This document shows, in pieces, positions 20,901 to 35,400 of a stretch of 64,000 nucleotides of DNA; within the stretch, counting starts at the first letter, position 1; each line of letters starts with the position of its first letter. The notes under the pieces were generated by a model. The model made no database searches and was not told the DNA's origin. It saw only the letters and a program-made list of their open reading frames with translations. Source of the DNA: Bugula neritina. Lineage: Eukaryota; Bryozoa; Gymnolaemata; Cheilostomatida; Bugulidae. Made by a program: the position numbers and the translations under genes. The DNA is taken from positions 20,275,995-20,339,994 of the forward strand of contig OZ037765.1 in the NCBI GenBank assembly GCA_964035545.1, written 5' to 3'.

Positions 20901-23900
20901 TGAGATGGGCACAAGAACTTAGACTAAGACTTGACACGCCAATATCCAACTTCAAACATCTGGAACACCCTTGCATGAACTCTATGGAGGCCAAGAAAAT
21001 GTTCACTAAATATGAGGAGATGCTAAGACTGATTGGAGAGTATGTTTATTGTAAAACAGTTTATGCACAATAGTTATTTAACATTAATTATTGTAGCTAT
21101 CAATGCTAATACCTTCATTTATAACATTGTCTCTTAACTTACAATATCTAGTTCATATTAGCAGGTGCTCAAGCTCTTATTCTTGTTTTTATTACAGGTA
21201 TGAAGCCTCCATCTTTGCTGAGTGGACTGCTGGTGTGTCAGAAGCCTGTTCCTTCAACTTACAGCAGCCACTTCTCACAAGAAATGAGGAGACAAATCTC
21301 ATTGCTGTCAACTTTGACCCTCAAGTAAATTAAACAGCGATCATGTATTACAGCATTTTTATTTTTCAATAGATATGAAAAAAGAAGAATTTCCTAATAG
21401 TCCACATATATTGATTAGGTAGTCAAAAATTGTACGTAATATATAAACAGATAAAAAAGTGCCTATTAATATGTTTATATAATTTTAGTCATTTAAAGTT
21501 GTGTTGACTTAAAGTAACCATCAATCTTGTCTATTTTTAGTTGATAGCTGTGCTACGTGAGGTCCACTACCTGGAGAAGCGAGATATGGAGGAAATCCCA
21601 AGTGATGCAGCTGCTCTCTTTTCTAAAAACGAGACATTCAGACGGTTCAGAGCTAACTTAGACCTCACTGTCGCCTGGTACAACAAAGTGAGGCAAACTG
21701 TGTTAGAGGTCGAGTTTCCTCTGGTGGAACAGCAACTGGCCGATATTGATAAACAGCTAATGCAAGCCGAGCAAGCTCTAAACTGGACTAATGATGGTAA
21801 GTGGTTCATGTAAACACTTAAATGTTTTTTTGCTATTAACTACTGTAAAGCCATGTAGTTTTAAGATGCAGAAAGATGCTACTTTAAGCAATCCTACATC
21901 CAATAAGCTTCAAAACATTGAAATAAGATTTTTTTAGCATTATTTTTATTCGTATCATTTTACCATATTAATTTATTTCATGAAATAAAATTAAGTAAAC
22001 CAATGTGATAAAGTAATATGAATGCAGATATTGCTGAGAAATTCTTATTTTGATATTCTGAAATCAATGTGCACATAATAATTTCTTGTTTTTTTCTTAT
22101 TGATGGAAAGTAACTGCATGCAATTTAAAAAAATTTTCACATTGAAGATGCTTGGGGCTACATTGAGGAAACCCGTGAGATGGTGCATGATCTTGAGCAG
22201 AGAGTTCAGAAGGCTAAGGATAATGTAGACACAATTACCAAACTCATGCAAACGTGGAACAAACTGCCATTATTTGAGAGGAAGAAGGAGTCAAAGACAG
22301 ACCACATGCTCAGCTTAGATGATCGTAATGACCGAATCAACAAGAGATACAATGAAATCAAGGATGTGGGTGACAAGATCCACGGCCTTGTCAAGGTGCA
22401 GTAAATATTGTTTTGCTTGCTCTGATTAGTCTAATAGCTTCCATCACCAATCTTCTCTTTGCAAGATGTGATTCACTTTGACAGTTGAAAATTGTTGAAG
22501 AGATCTAAAAGTTGTATTTTTAACATATGTAATTTCGAGACACACAGTTTTAATCTTAAGTTAAAGATAGTGTGTTTAATCTTTTTCATGATGCCCAACT
22601 TCATCTGTGTAATATGCTTTTAGGAAAATCTTGGGCTCTTTAAAGCAGACGAGAGCTCTGATTTCTGGAAGGCTTATGTGGATTATGTAGATGAAATAAC
22701 TGTTGATGGATTCTTCAATATTATCCACTGCAGCTTGCAGTACATGCTGGAAAATACAGACGTCTCTCGTTCTAACCAGGATGTGCTGTTTGAGGCTAAG
22801 CTTGAGTTACAGGTGAGAGTTCAGTTTCAATCAAGTGCAACATCGTGCTGCAACTCGTATGACATTCTTGAGATTATGTTTATTTGTTGAGTATTTTATT
22901 TCTTACCTTGATTAGTTTACATATTACCAAAAGATTAATCAGACAGGAGTTTTGTAATATATGAACAAAACGAATGTTGGATATTACTTTATGTAGATCC
23001 CAGATATGATCTTCCATCCATCATTGGACTACGGAATAGCTGATGGGTACTACGACCTGGTTGATGGTTTAGTTGGAGACGTGTACAAACAGGCCTCGCT
23101 AATACCCCGCCTTGCTACTCATACTGGTGTCTCTCACTACCAGGAAGATCTGGAGGAAATGGATGAGCTGAGCGAGATGAGGACTGAACTGATGGAGAGA
23201 GTTACTGGTGGGTAGAGTGACGCAACCAATCAGAAGTTTGCCTCTGAAATCTTCAACGTGTTCCAAACATAAACGGAGACACGAAACTGAGCACATATTT
23301 GAGATCAAAGCTACTTTATTTAATTATTCTAAGCATTTTTGTGAGTTAGGTCCACTTGACAACTTGCAATAGTATTTGGTTTTAACATGCCAATGATGTA
23401 TATGTTGTAGGTATAATGAACAAGGCTTGCGAATACAGAAATTCGTTTGACTCGTATGCCTATCTGTGGGTGGATGACAGAAATGAGTTTATGAGGCAGT
23501 TCCTGCTCTATAACCATGTGCTCACTGCTGAAGAGATTGAGGCTCATGCTGAGGAGGGAGTGCCAGAGTGCCCACCCACATTGACTCAGTTCAAAGAACA
23601 GGTTGGCAGTCTATCATATTAACTTTAGATGCTGTGATGTTTTAAAGGATTCGTGTGTAGTTGTATCTCAGGTGGAATATATGAACTATATACTAAGATC
23701 TGAAGAAATTGAACAGTTGTATTTGCAGAAGACGTCAGCCATTTTATTTATTGTCAGATATGACTGCATATTTGATAGTTGCAATCGAAGGTAGCTGAAC
23801 TTGTTGGCAGCTTAAAATTAAAAACGATTGGCCGCAAAACTACATTTTTAGAAATAAGATTGTTTTCTGTCTTATTTGCTTTGTAAAAAGTGAAGTATAG

Positions 23901-26900
23901 CAACAATTAGATGAGTTTTCTGGTTTCAGGTCGACACGTATGAGAAGATATATGAAGAAGTTGAGGAAATTCAAGGCGTGCATATCTTTGAGAACTGGTT
24001 CAGAGTTGATGCTAATCCATTCAAACAGGCTCTTCTGAATATCATCAAGAGATGGAGTTTCATGTTCAAACAGCACTTGATTGATCATGTGACCAACAGG
24101 TATAACGATTATCCAATCAACAAAGCACCTTCAGAAATTTATCTAAAGCTTAATTTAAATAGTTTTTTCTGCAGCAAAGCATTGTTATTTCACAACTCGT
24201 TGAATGTAAATCGTGTTTTTCAGTTTCTCTCTACCAGGTTTATATGTTGAGTATGAGCTGATGCAATATTCTCTACTGTTACAGCCTCAAGGAACTGAGT
24301 GCCTTCATAAAGACCACAGACTCAGGCTTGCAGATGGAAGTAGTGGACGGTGACTACAATGGCCTAGTCAACTGCATGGGTCATCTGATAGCCGTGAGAG
24401 ACCGACAGACAGCTACTGATGAGATGTTTGAACCTCTTAAAGAAACTATTGAACTGCTTAAAACCTACAACCAGGAAATGCCAGAAGAGGTAAAGTTCCT
24501 CACAGTTTTTATTTGCCACAGAAGTAGAATATGCTTTTGCATATCTATGTGTATTGGGCAGAAGTTTTACAGCATGTACTTTATATTCGTTTTTATTTAG
24601 TCAACATCTTTAGCTATAATGTTATTTTTAATAAATCTTTCATAGAGCTCTGAAAAAATTTAGGGTTGTCATTTCAATTGGTGATCAGACCTATGATGCA
24701 TTTATTGAATTTTTACTTTTTTTGGTTGGTTGAGTTTATTAGTCAACCTGTTAGACATTCAGATGGCTGTTTGCCATATCTACATTAAAAATTAATAGAA
24801 AGACTCTTGCTAAATGCCTGCACCTAGAAAGTTATACAGTTGGATCATTATACAGTCTAAGGAAAACCTAGGGTCACACCACATCTTGAAATCTTACAGG
24901 TGCATCAGCAACTGCAAGAGTTACCTGAACAGTGGAACAACACCAAGAAGATTGCCATCACAATCAAACAACAAGTGGCACCACTGCAAACCAATGAGGT
25001 GGCTAACATACGCCGTAAAACAGCTAGCTTTGACGTGTCACAGCATCAGTTCAGAGAGACCTTCCGCGGCATTGGACCATTCTTCTACGAGTGTCCCAAT
25101 GCTTATGAGGAGCTGGACAGTCAGCATATCACCATTCATTCAATGGAGAAGAACATGAAGGCACTGAATGAAAGTGCCTCTCTGTTCGAGGTCAGTAACA
25201 GTTAGCCACACTAAGGTCTTCTCAGTTTGACGCGCAAATAACAAAGATTAGAGCAGATACTTTCCTTGGCCATAATTTTTGCTTTAAAATACAAATGTTT
25301 CTTTTCAAATAAAAGTACTGTAAGCGTAACAAATTCAATTTTAAATAAAATCGCCTTTGAAAGTATTTTTGTAAATCAAATTAGTTACTTGTATTTGCTT
25401 TAAAGATAATCGTTTGAATGGTTTGCAAACTAGTAATATTTAGAAAAAAATTTATACTTGAATATTTTATTTAAAAAGTTGATTTATTTTCAATTTTCTA
25501 TTTTCTAGGTTGAGGTAAGAAAATAATATTAGCTCTATTCACAATTTAGTTTAGTTTATTATTTGTTACACAGTGTTAGACTATATTTTTTAGTCAACTT
25601 TATATTATAATTAATATATATTTGGCTAGAAATATTTCTTCTGTTCTTGCTCAAATCACCTTAACAGTATCTCTCCTCTACACAACTGCTAGTTATATTT
25701 ACACTTCTTCAGTAAAGACTAGTGTCAGTTGTGTAATAGTGTAAGAGAAAGGTTTTTTTATTTAGCGTGTTATTTGAACACTATGTTTATCAATGTTTGT
25801 AACAAACAATACGTACATATTGAGTGGAAGTTATAAAGACAACTTTCATGACAATACCAAGTTGAAAATTGTAGCTGTAGTTTAAAGTAAACTCATTTCT
25901 AGTAATTCAATCGAAAAAAGATTTTCATAAGCAAAGTTTCCAATGTATATATTCGAATCGGAAATAAGTTCAAGTCTTTAAACCTCTTTTTATATAACTT
26001 GTATGCTAAATGAATCATTTTATGTTTTATTGTAGGTTAATGTGCCAGACTTCAAGCAGCTGAAGGCTTGTCGAAAGGAAGTGAAGATGTTGAAGGTGTT
26101 GTGGGATTACGTGTACTTGGTCAGAACTTCTATTGATGACTGGAAGACCACCAAATGGGAGTCCATTAATGTGGAGCAGATGGACATGGATTGCAAGAAA
26201 TTTGCTAAGGTAAGATAACTCTAAGGTATTGAAGCTTTCTCTGAATAATTCAATTATTTTGATTACAACTGCTACAATATTATAAAAAATACTAAAAATG
26301 GAGCATTTGTACAATAAAGTAAAACCTATACATGAAAAAATATATATATTTGTATGTTTAACCATCTACAGAAATTTTTGAGCTTTGAACTAATGTGGGA
26401 CAAGGCATGATGTGTAAATTGATTATTCTACATTGTTTTTATACTATGTTCTTGTAGGACATCAGATCTCTAGATAAAGAGATGAGAGCCTGGGACACCT
26501 ACACAGGTGTGGAGAATGTAGTGAAGAATATGATCACGTCCCTCAGAGCTGTGGCTGAGCTGCAGAACCCAGCTATCAGAGACAGACATTGGCAGCAATT
26601 GATGCAGGCCACTGGTGTCAAGTTCACTATGGATGAAACCACCACTCTTAGTGACTTGCTGTCTCTTAACCTTCACGAGTTTGAGGATGAGGTGTGTGTT
26701 TATTCATTTTGTACTAATTGCATACGTGTTATCATGTTATTGAAATAATTGATTTAGTTTATATTTATTGTTTTTATTATGAACTCGAGTGGTGAGGATT
26801 CCCAAGGAGAAAGGCTGAATCAGTTTACTGAACAATTTTATTCTTAGCCTGATATGCTTTTTATATCCTCTTTAAATTTATTTTTGAAATATTTAGAGCA

Positions 26901-29440
26901 TTACAACAATATTTTCAAACTCACTATCAACAGGTTAAATGAAGTTGAATGAACAAGCTGGTTGCTTACAGAAACAGCTGAGTTTACAAATCTGTATATA
27001 AATGATTAGATCATTACTGGGGAAGAAAATCGTAAATTCAAGTGACATTGAAATGTGATGATGAAGGCTTATATCAAAGGCTGTGTTGATATACTTGTGG
27101 CATTGTAGGTGAGAGGCATTGTGGATAAAGCCGTTAAAGAAATGGGTATGGAGAAGGTGCTGAGAGAGTTGGACGTCACGTGGGCTAGCATGGAGTTTGA
27201 TCATAACCCCCACCCCCGTACTAAGATTACTTTACTGGGAGCTTCTGAAGAACTCATTGAGACCCTTGAGGACAACCAAGTACAGCTACAGAACATGTTG
27301 ACCTCTAAATATATCGCCTTCTTCCAGGAGCAGGTCTCTAGCTGGCAGAAAAAGCTCAGCAATGCTGATCAGGTACATGGCGTGTTGTACTTGGGAATAT
27401 GTTGTACCAATATTCTTGTTAATAACTTCTAGTTAGTCTAGTCAAAGAAATTATAAGCTAGTCCGATAATTCTTTGTTCACATATTAGGTTGTTTGTTGA
27501 CTAGATTTTGAGGCATTCGATATTTTTTTCATGTGTTCAAGTTATGACAGTGTCAATTTTTTAATTATATATCATTGCTCTACTTTAGTATTTTGTAAAA
27601 AGGTATTTCTAAAACTAAAATAATCTTGTTGGGAGACTAGTATAACTTTTCAAGCTCAGCCAAAAATTTATGTAGACTTCTTAGACTACATGTTTATAAA
27701 ATAGTCCTAAAATAGTGACAAAATAAGCTTCGTTTGCGCCAGGCAATGATTTGCAGAATGAAAGTTTTAGTACGAGTCCATTTTTACCTGTTTACTTGTC
27801 ATGTTTTATGTGTTGGCTATCAGTTTGTGTATTGGAATTACAGGTCATCACCATCTGGTTTGAAGTGCAAAGAACTTGGTCTCATCTTGAGAGCATCTTT
27901 ATTGGCTCAGAAGACATCAGAAAGCAGCTGCCTGAAGATTCAGCAAGATTTGATCAGATTGACTCTGACTTCAAGGTATTGTTCACAAGTTTTTATTTTC
28001 ATTTTGAATTTTGCAAGGTAATCCAGGTGTTTTTTGCTTTATAAACTTTTTGATGCCTATATAAAACTGTTAATATTATTGATAGTGTTTAGTGTGATAA
28101 TTTCTAATGTTGGTTTGACCTTGTAGGCTCTAGTGTCAGAGGTAGAAGTCACTAAGAACGTGGTGGATGCAACTAACAGGCCAAACCTGTTCCAACGGCT
28201 GGAAGCCCTACAAGGAAATTTGAGTCTGTGTGAAAAAGCACTCGCAGAGTATCTCGAGACTAAACGTCTTGCCTTCCCCAGATTCTACTTCGTGTCTTCT
28301 GCTGATTTACTGGATATTCTATCCAACGGCAATAACCCTGTGATTGTAAGTTGAACATTCGTTTTATCAACAAAGTTATTATGTAAGTTATGATTATTTC
28401 AGCAATTTTTATGTAATGACACCTATTCATGAACATAAATGTTGGCACATTTGTGTTATGAATCTATATTATACGTGAAAATGCATCATAAAAGTATTGG
28501 TTACGTCATAACTTTCTAAATTGCACTGCAAACATCTGTATGTCGAGTAATCAGTGAATCTACAGTACAATAAGTTATAGTATTTATTGAATTAAACTTA
28601 GCCACTGTTTTATATTTTGTACAATGATTTGTGCATGCTCAAGCTAAACTTACCCATGTTGATTTCCAGGTGGCCAGACATCTTACCAAACTGTTTGACT
28701 GCATGGCAGCCTTGGAGTTTGAGACGGACGACAAAGGAGAGGTGTGCAGTAAGAACGCCACCGACATGTACAGTAAAGATGGGGAGAAGGTAAACTTAGC
28801 CTACGCCTGTGACTGTGACGGACAAGTGGAGGTCTGGCTGAACAGACTACTGGATGACATGGTGGAGTCTGTAAGGAAGGAGTTCACTGAAGCTGTAGTG
28901 GCCTATGAAGAGAAACCTAGAGATCAGTGGCTGTTTGATTTCCCCGCACAGGTGACTCATAAATATTATTTCTAAGTTTATTATTACCTGAATTTTAGTA
29001 TTATATAAATTTATTACTTTATCAACATTGATGCGCATATTTCATGTTTACTATATCATAAATCTTATTATATATGAATAACAAATTAATAAATAATTGT
29101 TTGTCAACATATTTTATATTTATTATTGCATAAATCTTATTATATGAGTAATAAATAAATAAACCATTGCTATATCAACATATTTTATGTTGCCTTGCAG
29201 GTTGCACTCTGCGGCACTCAGATCTGGTGGACAACAGAAGTGAACATTGCCTTTGCTCGTCTGGAGGAAGGCTATGAGAATGCGTTGAAAGACTACAACA
29301 AGAAGCAGATCCAGCAGCTCAACCAGCTCATCAGCATGTTAATCAACAAGCTGTCTAAGGGAGACCGTCAGAAGATTATGACAATCTGCACCATTGATGT
29401 GCACGCCAGAGACGTGGTAGCTAAGATGATCACTCACAAG
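14962..29440 (+). other. DNAH17: DNAH17 exons 1-26: tail and linker
   Basis: Exons 14962-15324, 15747-15928, 17458-17659, 17786-17941, 18305-18445, 18902-19138, 19351-19473, 20342-20503, 20622-20804, 20888-21039, 21198-21324, 21541-21796, 22148-22395, 22624-22812, 22997-23207, 23411-23601, 23930-24099, 24285-24489, 24900-25190, 26036-26209, 26458-26691, 27109-27372, 27844-27975, 28127-28345, 28670-28951 and 29201-29440. These encode about residues 1-1778: the N-terminal dimerisation/docking tail (DHC_N1 type) and, from about exon 19, the linker (DHC_N2 type; [33 protein letters not shown]). The largest introns are 15929-17457 (1.5 kb) and 25191-26035. These boundaries are the best-supported reading from frame closure and splice consensus; no transcript was available. 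Confidence 0.88.
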
Positions 29441-32400
29441 GTACTAACTGCTATGTTACGTAATCAACTGCTTTGTTTTTAGTCTGTCTCAATTGTGAGT
29501 AAACTATATAATATGTTTTTTGTAGTAGTTTCCAATTTTCTAAAACTTTTACTCATGTAGTTTGTTATTGATTTAGTGAATGACTTGGCTTTGTTAGTTA
29601 TAAAATCAACTCACTCAATTTGTAGTAAATTTATTTATACACTGTTAACAGTGCACACAACTCCAATTGAGTTCTCAATTACATTTGAGTTGCATGTAGT
29701 GCAAATTAAGTCATATTGATTAATTTATTTAATTCAAATTAATTAGTTTCTCAAAGCATAGTCTCATACAGTACACCAGGTTCTGTGTGTTTAGGTTGAC
29801 TCTTCAGCCCACTTCATGTGGCTGTCTCAGCTGAGACACAGGTGGGACGAGTCCATTAGAGAATGCTTTGCCAACATCTGTGATGCCCAGTTCAAGTATT
29901 CCTATGAGTATCTCGGAAACACGGCTAGACTTGTCATCACCCCCCTCACTGATAGGTGCTACATCACACTCACTCAGTCTCTCCATCTCACCATGAGTGG
30001 TGCTCCAGCTGGACCTGCTGGAACAGGCAAGACAGAAACAACTAAAGATCTTGGCAGAGCTTTGGGTATTATGGTGTATGTGTTCAACTGTTCCGAACAG
30101 ATGGACTACAAGGTAATTAGCCTCAAGTGCCTCTCAATAAATAGTCCACTTCTAAATATTTTATATTACATACCTCAAGTGCCTGTCCATAAATACTCTA
30201 TTTTTACCCAGCATTTTGTTACTGTTTTTAAACATAGCATAAATACTTCTTTCTGATTGTTTTAAAATCTGAAAACAAACTTATGGTTTGAAACATTAAC
30301 AAGATATCTTTTGATAAATACAAATAAATGAGTAAAAAAAAAAAAAAATTGTACTGTTTTTCCTAGTCAATTGGAAACATTTACAAAGGATTGGCGCAGT
30401 CTGGTGCCTGGGGTTGTTTTGATGAGTTCAACCGAATCTCTGTGGAGGTTCTCTCCGTAGTGGCTGTGCAGGTCAAAAGTATTCAAGATGCTATCAGAGA
30501 CAAGAAGAAGCGATTCAACTTCCTTGGAGAAGACATCAAGCTGCTTGACACTGTTGGTATCTTCATCACCATGAACCCAGGTAACAATTTGTTTACCTGT
30601 GTAACTTGGCAAATAGTTTTATTTGAGCAAAACATGATACATAATTAGCTTGAGTTGTATATTTATTTATTTATATACAAGTTAAATGAAATGCTAGGGT
30701 AATTTTTATACTCACTGTTATTGTGAATATTACCCTGAACTATCAAAATGATTAACAAACATGATTCATTTAAATGGATAATCTATGAGTCGTAGTATTT
30801 TAGTCATATAGTATACAAATCATATTTTGTTATTTAGGGTATGCTGGCAGAGCTGAGCTACCGGAGAATCTGAAAGCACTTTTCAGACCATGTGCTATGG
30901 TTGTACCTGACTTTGAGCTGATTTGTGAGATTATGTTGGTGGCAGAAGGATTCCTCGATGCCCGTCTGCTGGCCAGGAAGTTCATTACTCTGTACACACT
31001 ATGCAGAGAGTTACTGTCCAAACAGGACCACTATGACTGGGGTTTGAGAGCCATCAAGTCTGTACTGGTGGTAGCTGGTGCCCTGAAGAGAAGTGATCCG
31101 GATAGACCGGAGGACCAGGTGATGTTTTGATCTGCTTGACATAACTTTAGGTTCTAGTCACTAGTGAAATTTTCCATCTTTATCAAGCGTAAGTGTATAA
31201 TATATGAATATGTTACGCTAAGTAAAGGAGAGGTAAGTGCAGTAATTGAAAAGTCAAGAAAAGCATGTGTTCTAGATTAGAAATGTAGCAAAAAAGTTAG
31301 GTTTTTGCAAGAATTTCTACCTGTGTCCCAAACCAAAATTTATTAAGAAAATCAAAGAACTTATGCTATTAAAATTTCTTTACTACTGCATATAAATGAA
31401 GTATGAAGGTGTGAGAGTCAAAGTATTTATAATATAAGCTGAGCATGCATTGTATGTTTGTAGGTGTTGATGAGAGCTTTGCGTGATTTCAACACTCCCA
31501 AGATTGTGACTGATGATGTGCCCATCTTCATGGGTCTGATTGGTGACCTCTTCCCCGCTCTTGATGTGCCGCGTAAGAGAAACCTTGAATTTGAGAAGGA
31601 GCTGAGAAACGGTGCCTTGGCACTTAAACTACAACCAGAGGAAGGCTTTATTCTCAAAGTTGTTCAGCTACAGGAGTTATTTGAGGTAAATCTACACTAT
31701 TTTCATATTTTTGTAATTTCAACTATTCTTTTATTTTTCATAAGTGTTTATCAGCACATGCAACATTTAGTTTTATATCTTGCCCCATGCTTTTTAAATG
31801 TTCATGTAACACCTCTTAGTCAGTTTTTATAAGATTTAAAAAATATTTACTGCAAAAATACGTAGTCTAATGCTTTGAATGTGTATATTTTATTTTTTGT
31901 GTATGTTACTGCCACTCATTATTTAAAACTGCTTGCTACTTCTTATCACAGGTGCGTCACTCTGTCTTTATTATTGGAAATGCTGGAACAGGAAAGTCTA
32001 TGGTCTGGAAAACTCTCAACAAAACCTATCAGATGCAGAAAGTGAAACCAATAGCGCAAGATCTCAACCCCAAGGCTGTCACTAATGATGAGCTTTTTGG
32101 TATGATATTCTCAGCTTAAACAGCAATACAGTTGTGTACTCATTTTTTGTTGAGTCTATTACAAGAATGGAAAGTCAAAATTATATTTCTTATTATCAGT
32201 ATATAACTTGATAAAGATTGAATATTGGTTTGTTAAGTTATATTCAAGAACACTTTTTTAAACGAGTTGAATTTTTAAAAATAAGAACTATAAAAACTTT
32301 TTTCTCAAATTTTTTTTTTTCAAGTTGTCTATATTCTAGTGATGATATAAACTGATTATTTCAGGAATCATCAACCCGTCTACCCGAGAGTGGAAGGATG

Positions 32401-35400
32401 GATTGTTTTCTGTAATTATGAGAGATCTGGCCAACATCACTCACGATGGACCCAAGTGGATTGTATTGGATGGTGATATTGATCCTATGTGGATTGAGTC
32501 ACTTAACACTGTCATGGATGACAACAAGGTAATATAACAAATGGCTCATCTCAAAATAATTAGTACAGTGCAAAATAAGGACAGGTTTTCAAAAATGATG
32601 TTGTCTAGCTCTCTGATGCTTCAAATATGTGAACTCACTGTGTCCCAGAATAAAAAACATTTTAATTTATTATAAAATTAGTATATTTAAGCTATATTAT
32701 GCATTTTTTATTGAAAAAATGACAAGTTTTTAAATTTTACCCACTGAAAAATAAATTCAGTGGGTAACACATTTCAACTTTGACATAGCATAATTTTTTT
32801 ATAAACATATATTATGATTATATTTTTTTCCTTAAACTGTTCTAAAAAAGCTTGTCAATCTCTTGGTGTGCTGAATGTCTAATTCCTAGCGGTACAAGTT
32901 TAGATATTCCTGTTTTAGTGTTTCAACCTCACGAATTTTTTGTCCGCAACAATTGTCCGTAAATTGAGTATGAGCACGTGAGAACGAAATTGCTAACGCT
33001 TTCTGTTTACACTCTCAAATAAATTAGTTAAATTTCATTATTTTGCTCAAACTTATTTTTTACAACGATAAATATATTTTCATCTTGTTTGTTCGTAAGT
33101 ATAAAATAATTACACAGTAATCTAATTCTGTTTTCATAAATAAAGTCATCTTGAAACCTCTAGAATTTAGAGTATAGTAGCGCATCCGGTTTGTTGCCAA
33201 GAAAATGATCTGATGGCATAGCGGTTTAGTTTTCATTTATTTCGTCAGGTTAGTATTCATTGTATTTTTCCAAACTTCTCATAACTTTTTATATTTATCA
33301 AACAATATAACTTTCAGTCAATTTTTCTCTAAGGCTTCATTCTTTTGTTTTATCAATTCTTACAATGATAATCCCAATCATAACGATAACGAGTAACTCT
33401 TTAAGTTTATCATAACATTTCTATTATTAATAATTTAAAATTAATGATAATTGGGAAATAAGAACTAAATAACTAAGTAAATAACTTTTTAATGCATTAA
33501 GTTTAAATTGCACTTGCGTATTTAGACTTTAGTTTTGAATTGCCATAATTTATATTCAACTAAAACTTTTATTGCCGCGATCAGCAACTTAAAATTCAAA
33601 TTGAAATTGTAGCCATTCACCATTTAATGATTCATTTTGAATTCAATAGTCAATACTGAATATTGTAAACTGCGATGTGTAAATTCAAACTGTAAGTGTA
33701 ATGATATTGAACTCAATATGATATTACCAATACTAATACTATTACTATTAGTAGGCCCATTACTTTTCTTAATAACATAAGCATTAAGTGATTACTCTTA
33801 CTCTTACTACTCTCACTCTGAGTGCTTGATCCCTGCTTATTGGCATTTTTTATAGTTTGCACTTGATAAATTTAATTTAATTAGAAATTTAAGAATAAGT
33901 TGCTTTAATAATAATATGTTAATATATCTACTTAGTACATAATAGTGATTTGGATTAGCTCCTTAGGTTTAAGTTGAATGAGTAAGTTATACTACGGACA
34001 TGTACGCTACGGGTACTTAAGCAAATTAATCATTGCTAACAACTTGTCAATAGTGTAATAGCTTGTAACGTGCTAATAGTCAATTTAAATACAACTTTAT
34101 TCTGAAGGCTAGCTCTTGTTTTGCAACTATTTAGTTTCATTATCTTATTCATTAAGTTATTAATAGCCAATAACTTAGATTATAGCTAACCCTCATCTTC
34201 TAAGCATTAGTCTCAATAGCTTACCAAACTAAAAAACTCATATATTTTAGTTTTTATATTGTATAGAATAGTTTCATGCCTTTCAAGACCAGGCAACAGT
34301 CCACTGCTAGGAGCCATGCTTCATCAGAAAAAAGCAGTGGTCTGAAGAGCAGCAAGAGAGAAGGAAGCAACAACTGAGGGGTATGTCAACATCTGAACAA
34401 GTATAGACAAATTGAAAGTTCAGAAGAGCGATTAAAATAAAAATCATACTTGAAATATACAGCTTAATTAAGTTTAGATGAATCTTACGATGAAGCCAGT
34501 ACAATAGAAATGTAGACTAAACAATCTACTCCTACAACTAGCAAAATATTGAGAGGGCTGCAATAACATCAGCTCAAGCTCACATGGTTTCTGCAACTGC
34601 TACTTGTGAAATAATGATGAAAGTTTAAATGTGTACATCAACATTAGCAAACATTCTATAATTTGTCTTACTGTTTTTTGTAGGAGGAGATGTGAGTGTA
34701 GATAAGTTAGAAGGAAGTGTGTTAGTGAATATGTATTTCATGGTTTGTTGACAATATTTTATGTTTTGTGCATGCATTTTGTTTGTGTGAATGTCTTGTA
34801 CTCGATATAATAGGACTACTGGTGAACTGTCAATTTATACAAAAAACTAACAAGCTATTAGCCTACCTCATAAGTGGTTTGGAAAGGCACCTGCTGTATG
34901 CATATGCTGTCAATTTTAAAAGTTTAGTCTGTAGAAAATTATTTTCCAAAATAAAGTCATTCTGTTTAAAACCAATCATAAAACTTTTGTCTCTTTATGC
35001 TGCAATATTTTTAATAAATTTTTTTTGGTGTTCACTTTATAGAGCCAAAGGTATAAATATGTCTATCACAGATAAAAACTAGTATTATTTTTGAATTCAG
35101 AGCCCTTATATTAGTCTAAAACCATGTTTTGCTTATTAAAATATAAACATTCATATTTCACCATTTTTTTGGACTGCGGACTTTTGAGAGGTTAAAGGTC
35201 AAGTTTAAGCACCTATGGCAATAAAATAATCTCATATTTGAATTCAGCACCTAATAATTACCCGTATCACAAAGTTTGAGCTTTCTACTACAAGTTTTAT
35301 TTTTTGAAAAAAATTTTCTGTGTGTACTAAATATTTTGAGATGGGCCAAATAAGTAGTGGCTATTCATTTCAAATATAGACAGCACTCTCTTCTGTTACT

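Noticed and set aside
23603-23794. Extra DNAH17 exon in intron 16
   Set aside because: The protein reading has no match to the dynein tail and exons 16 and 17 already join in phase with the family sequence.
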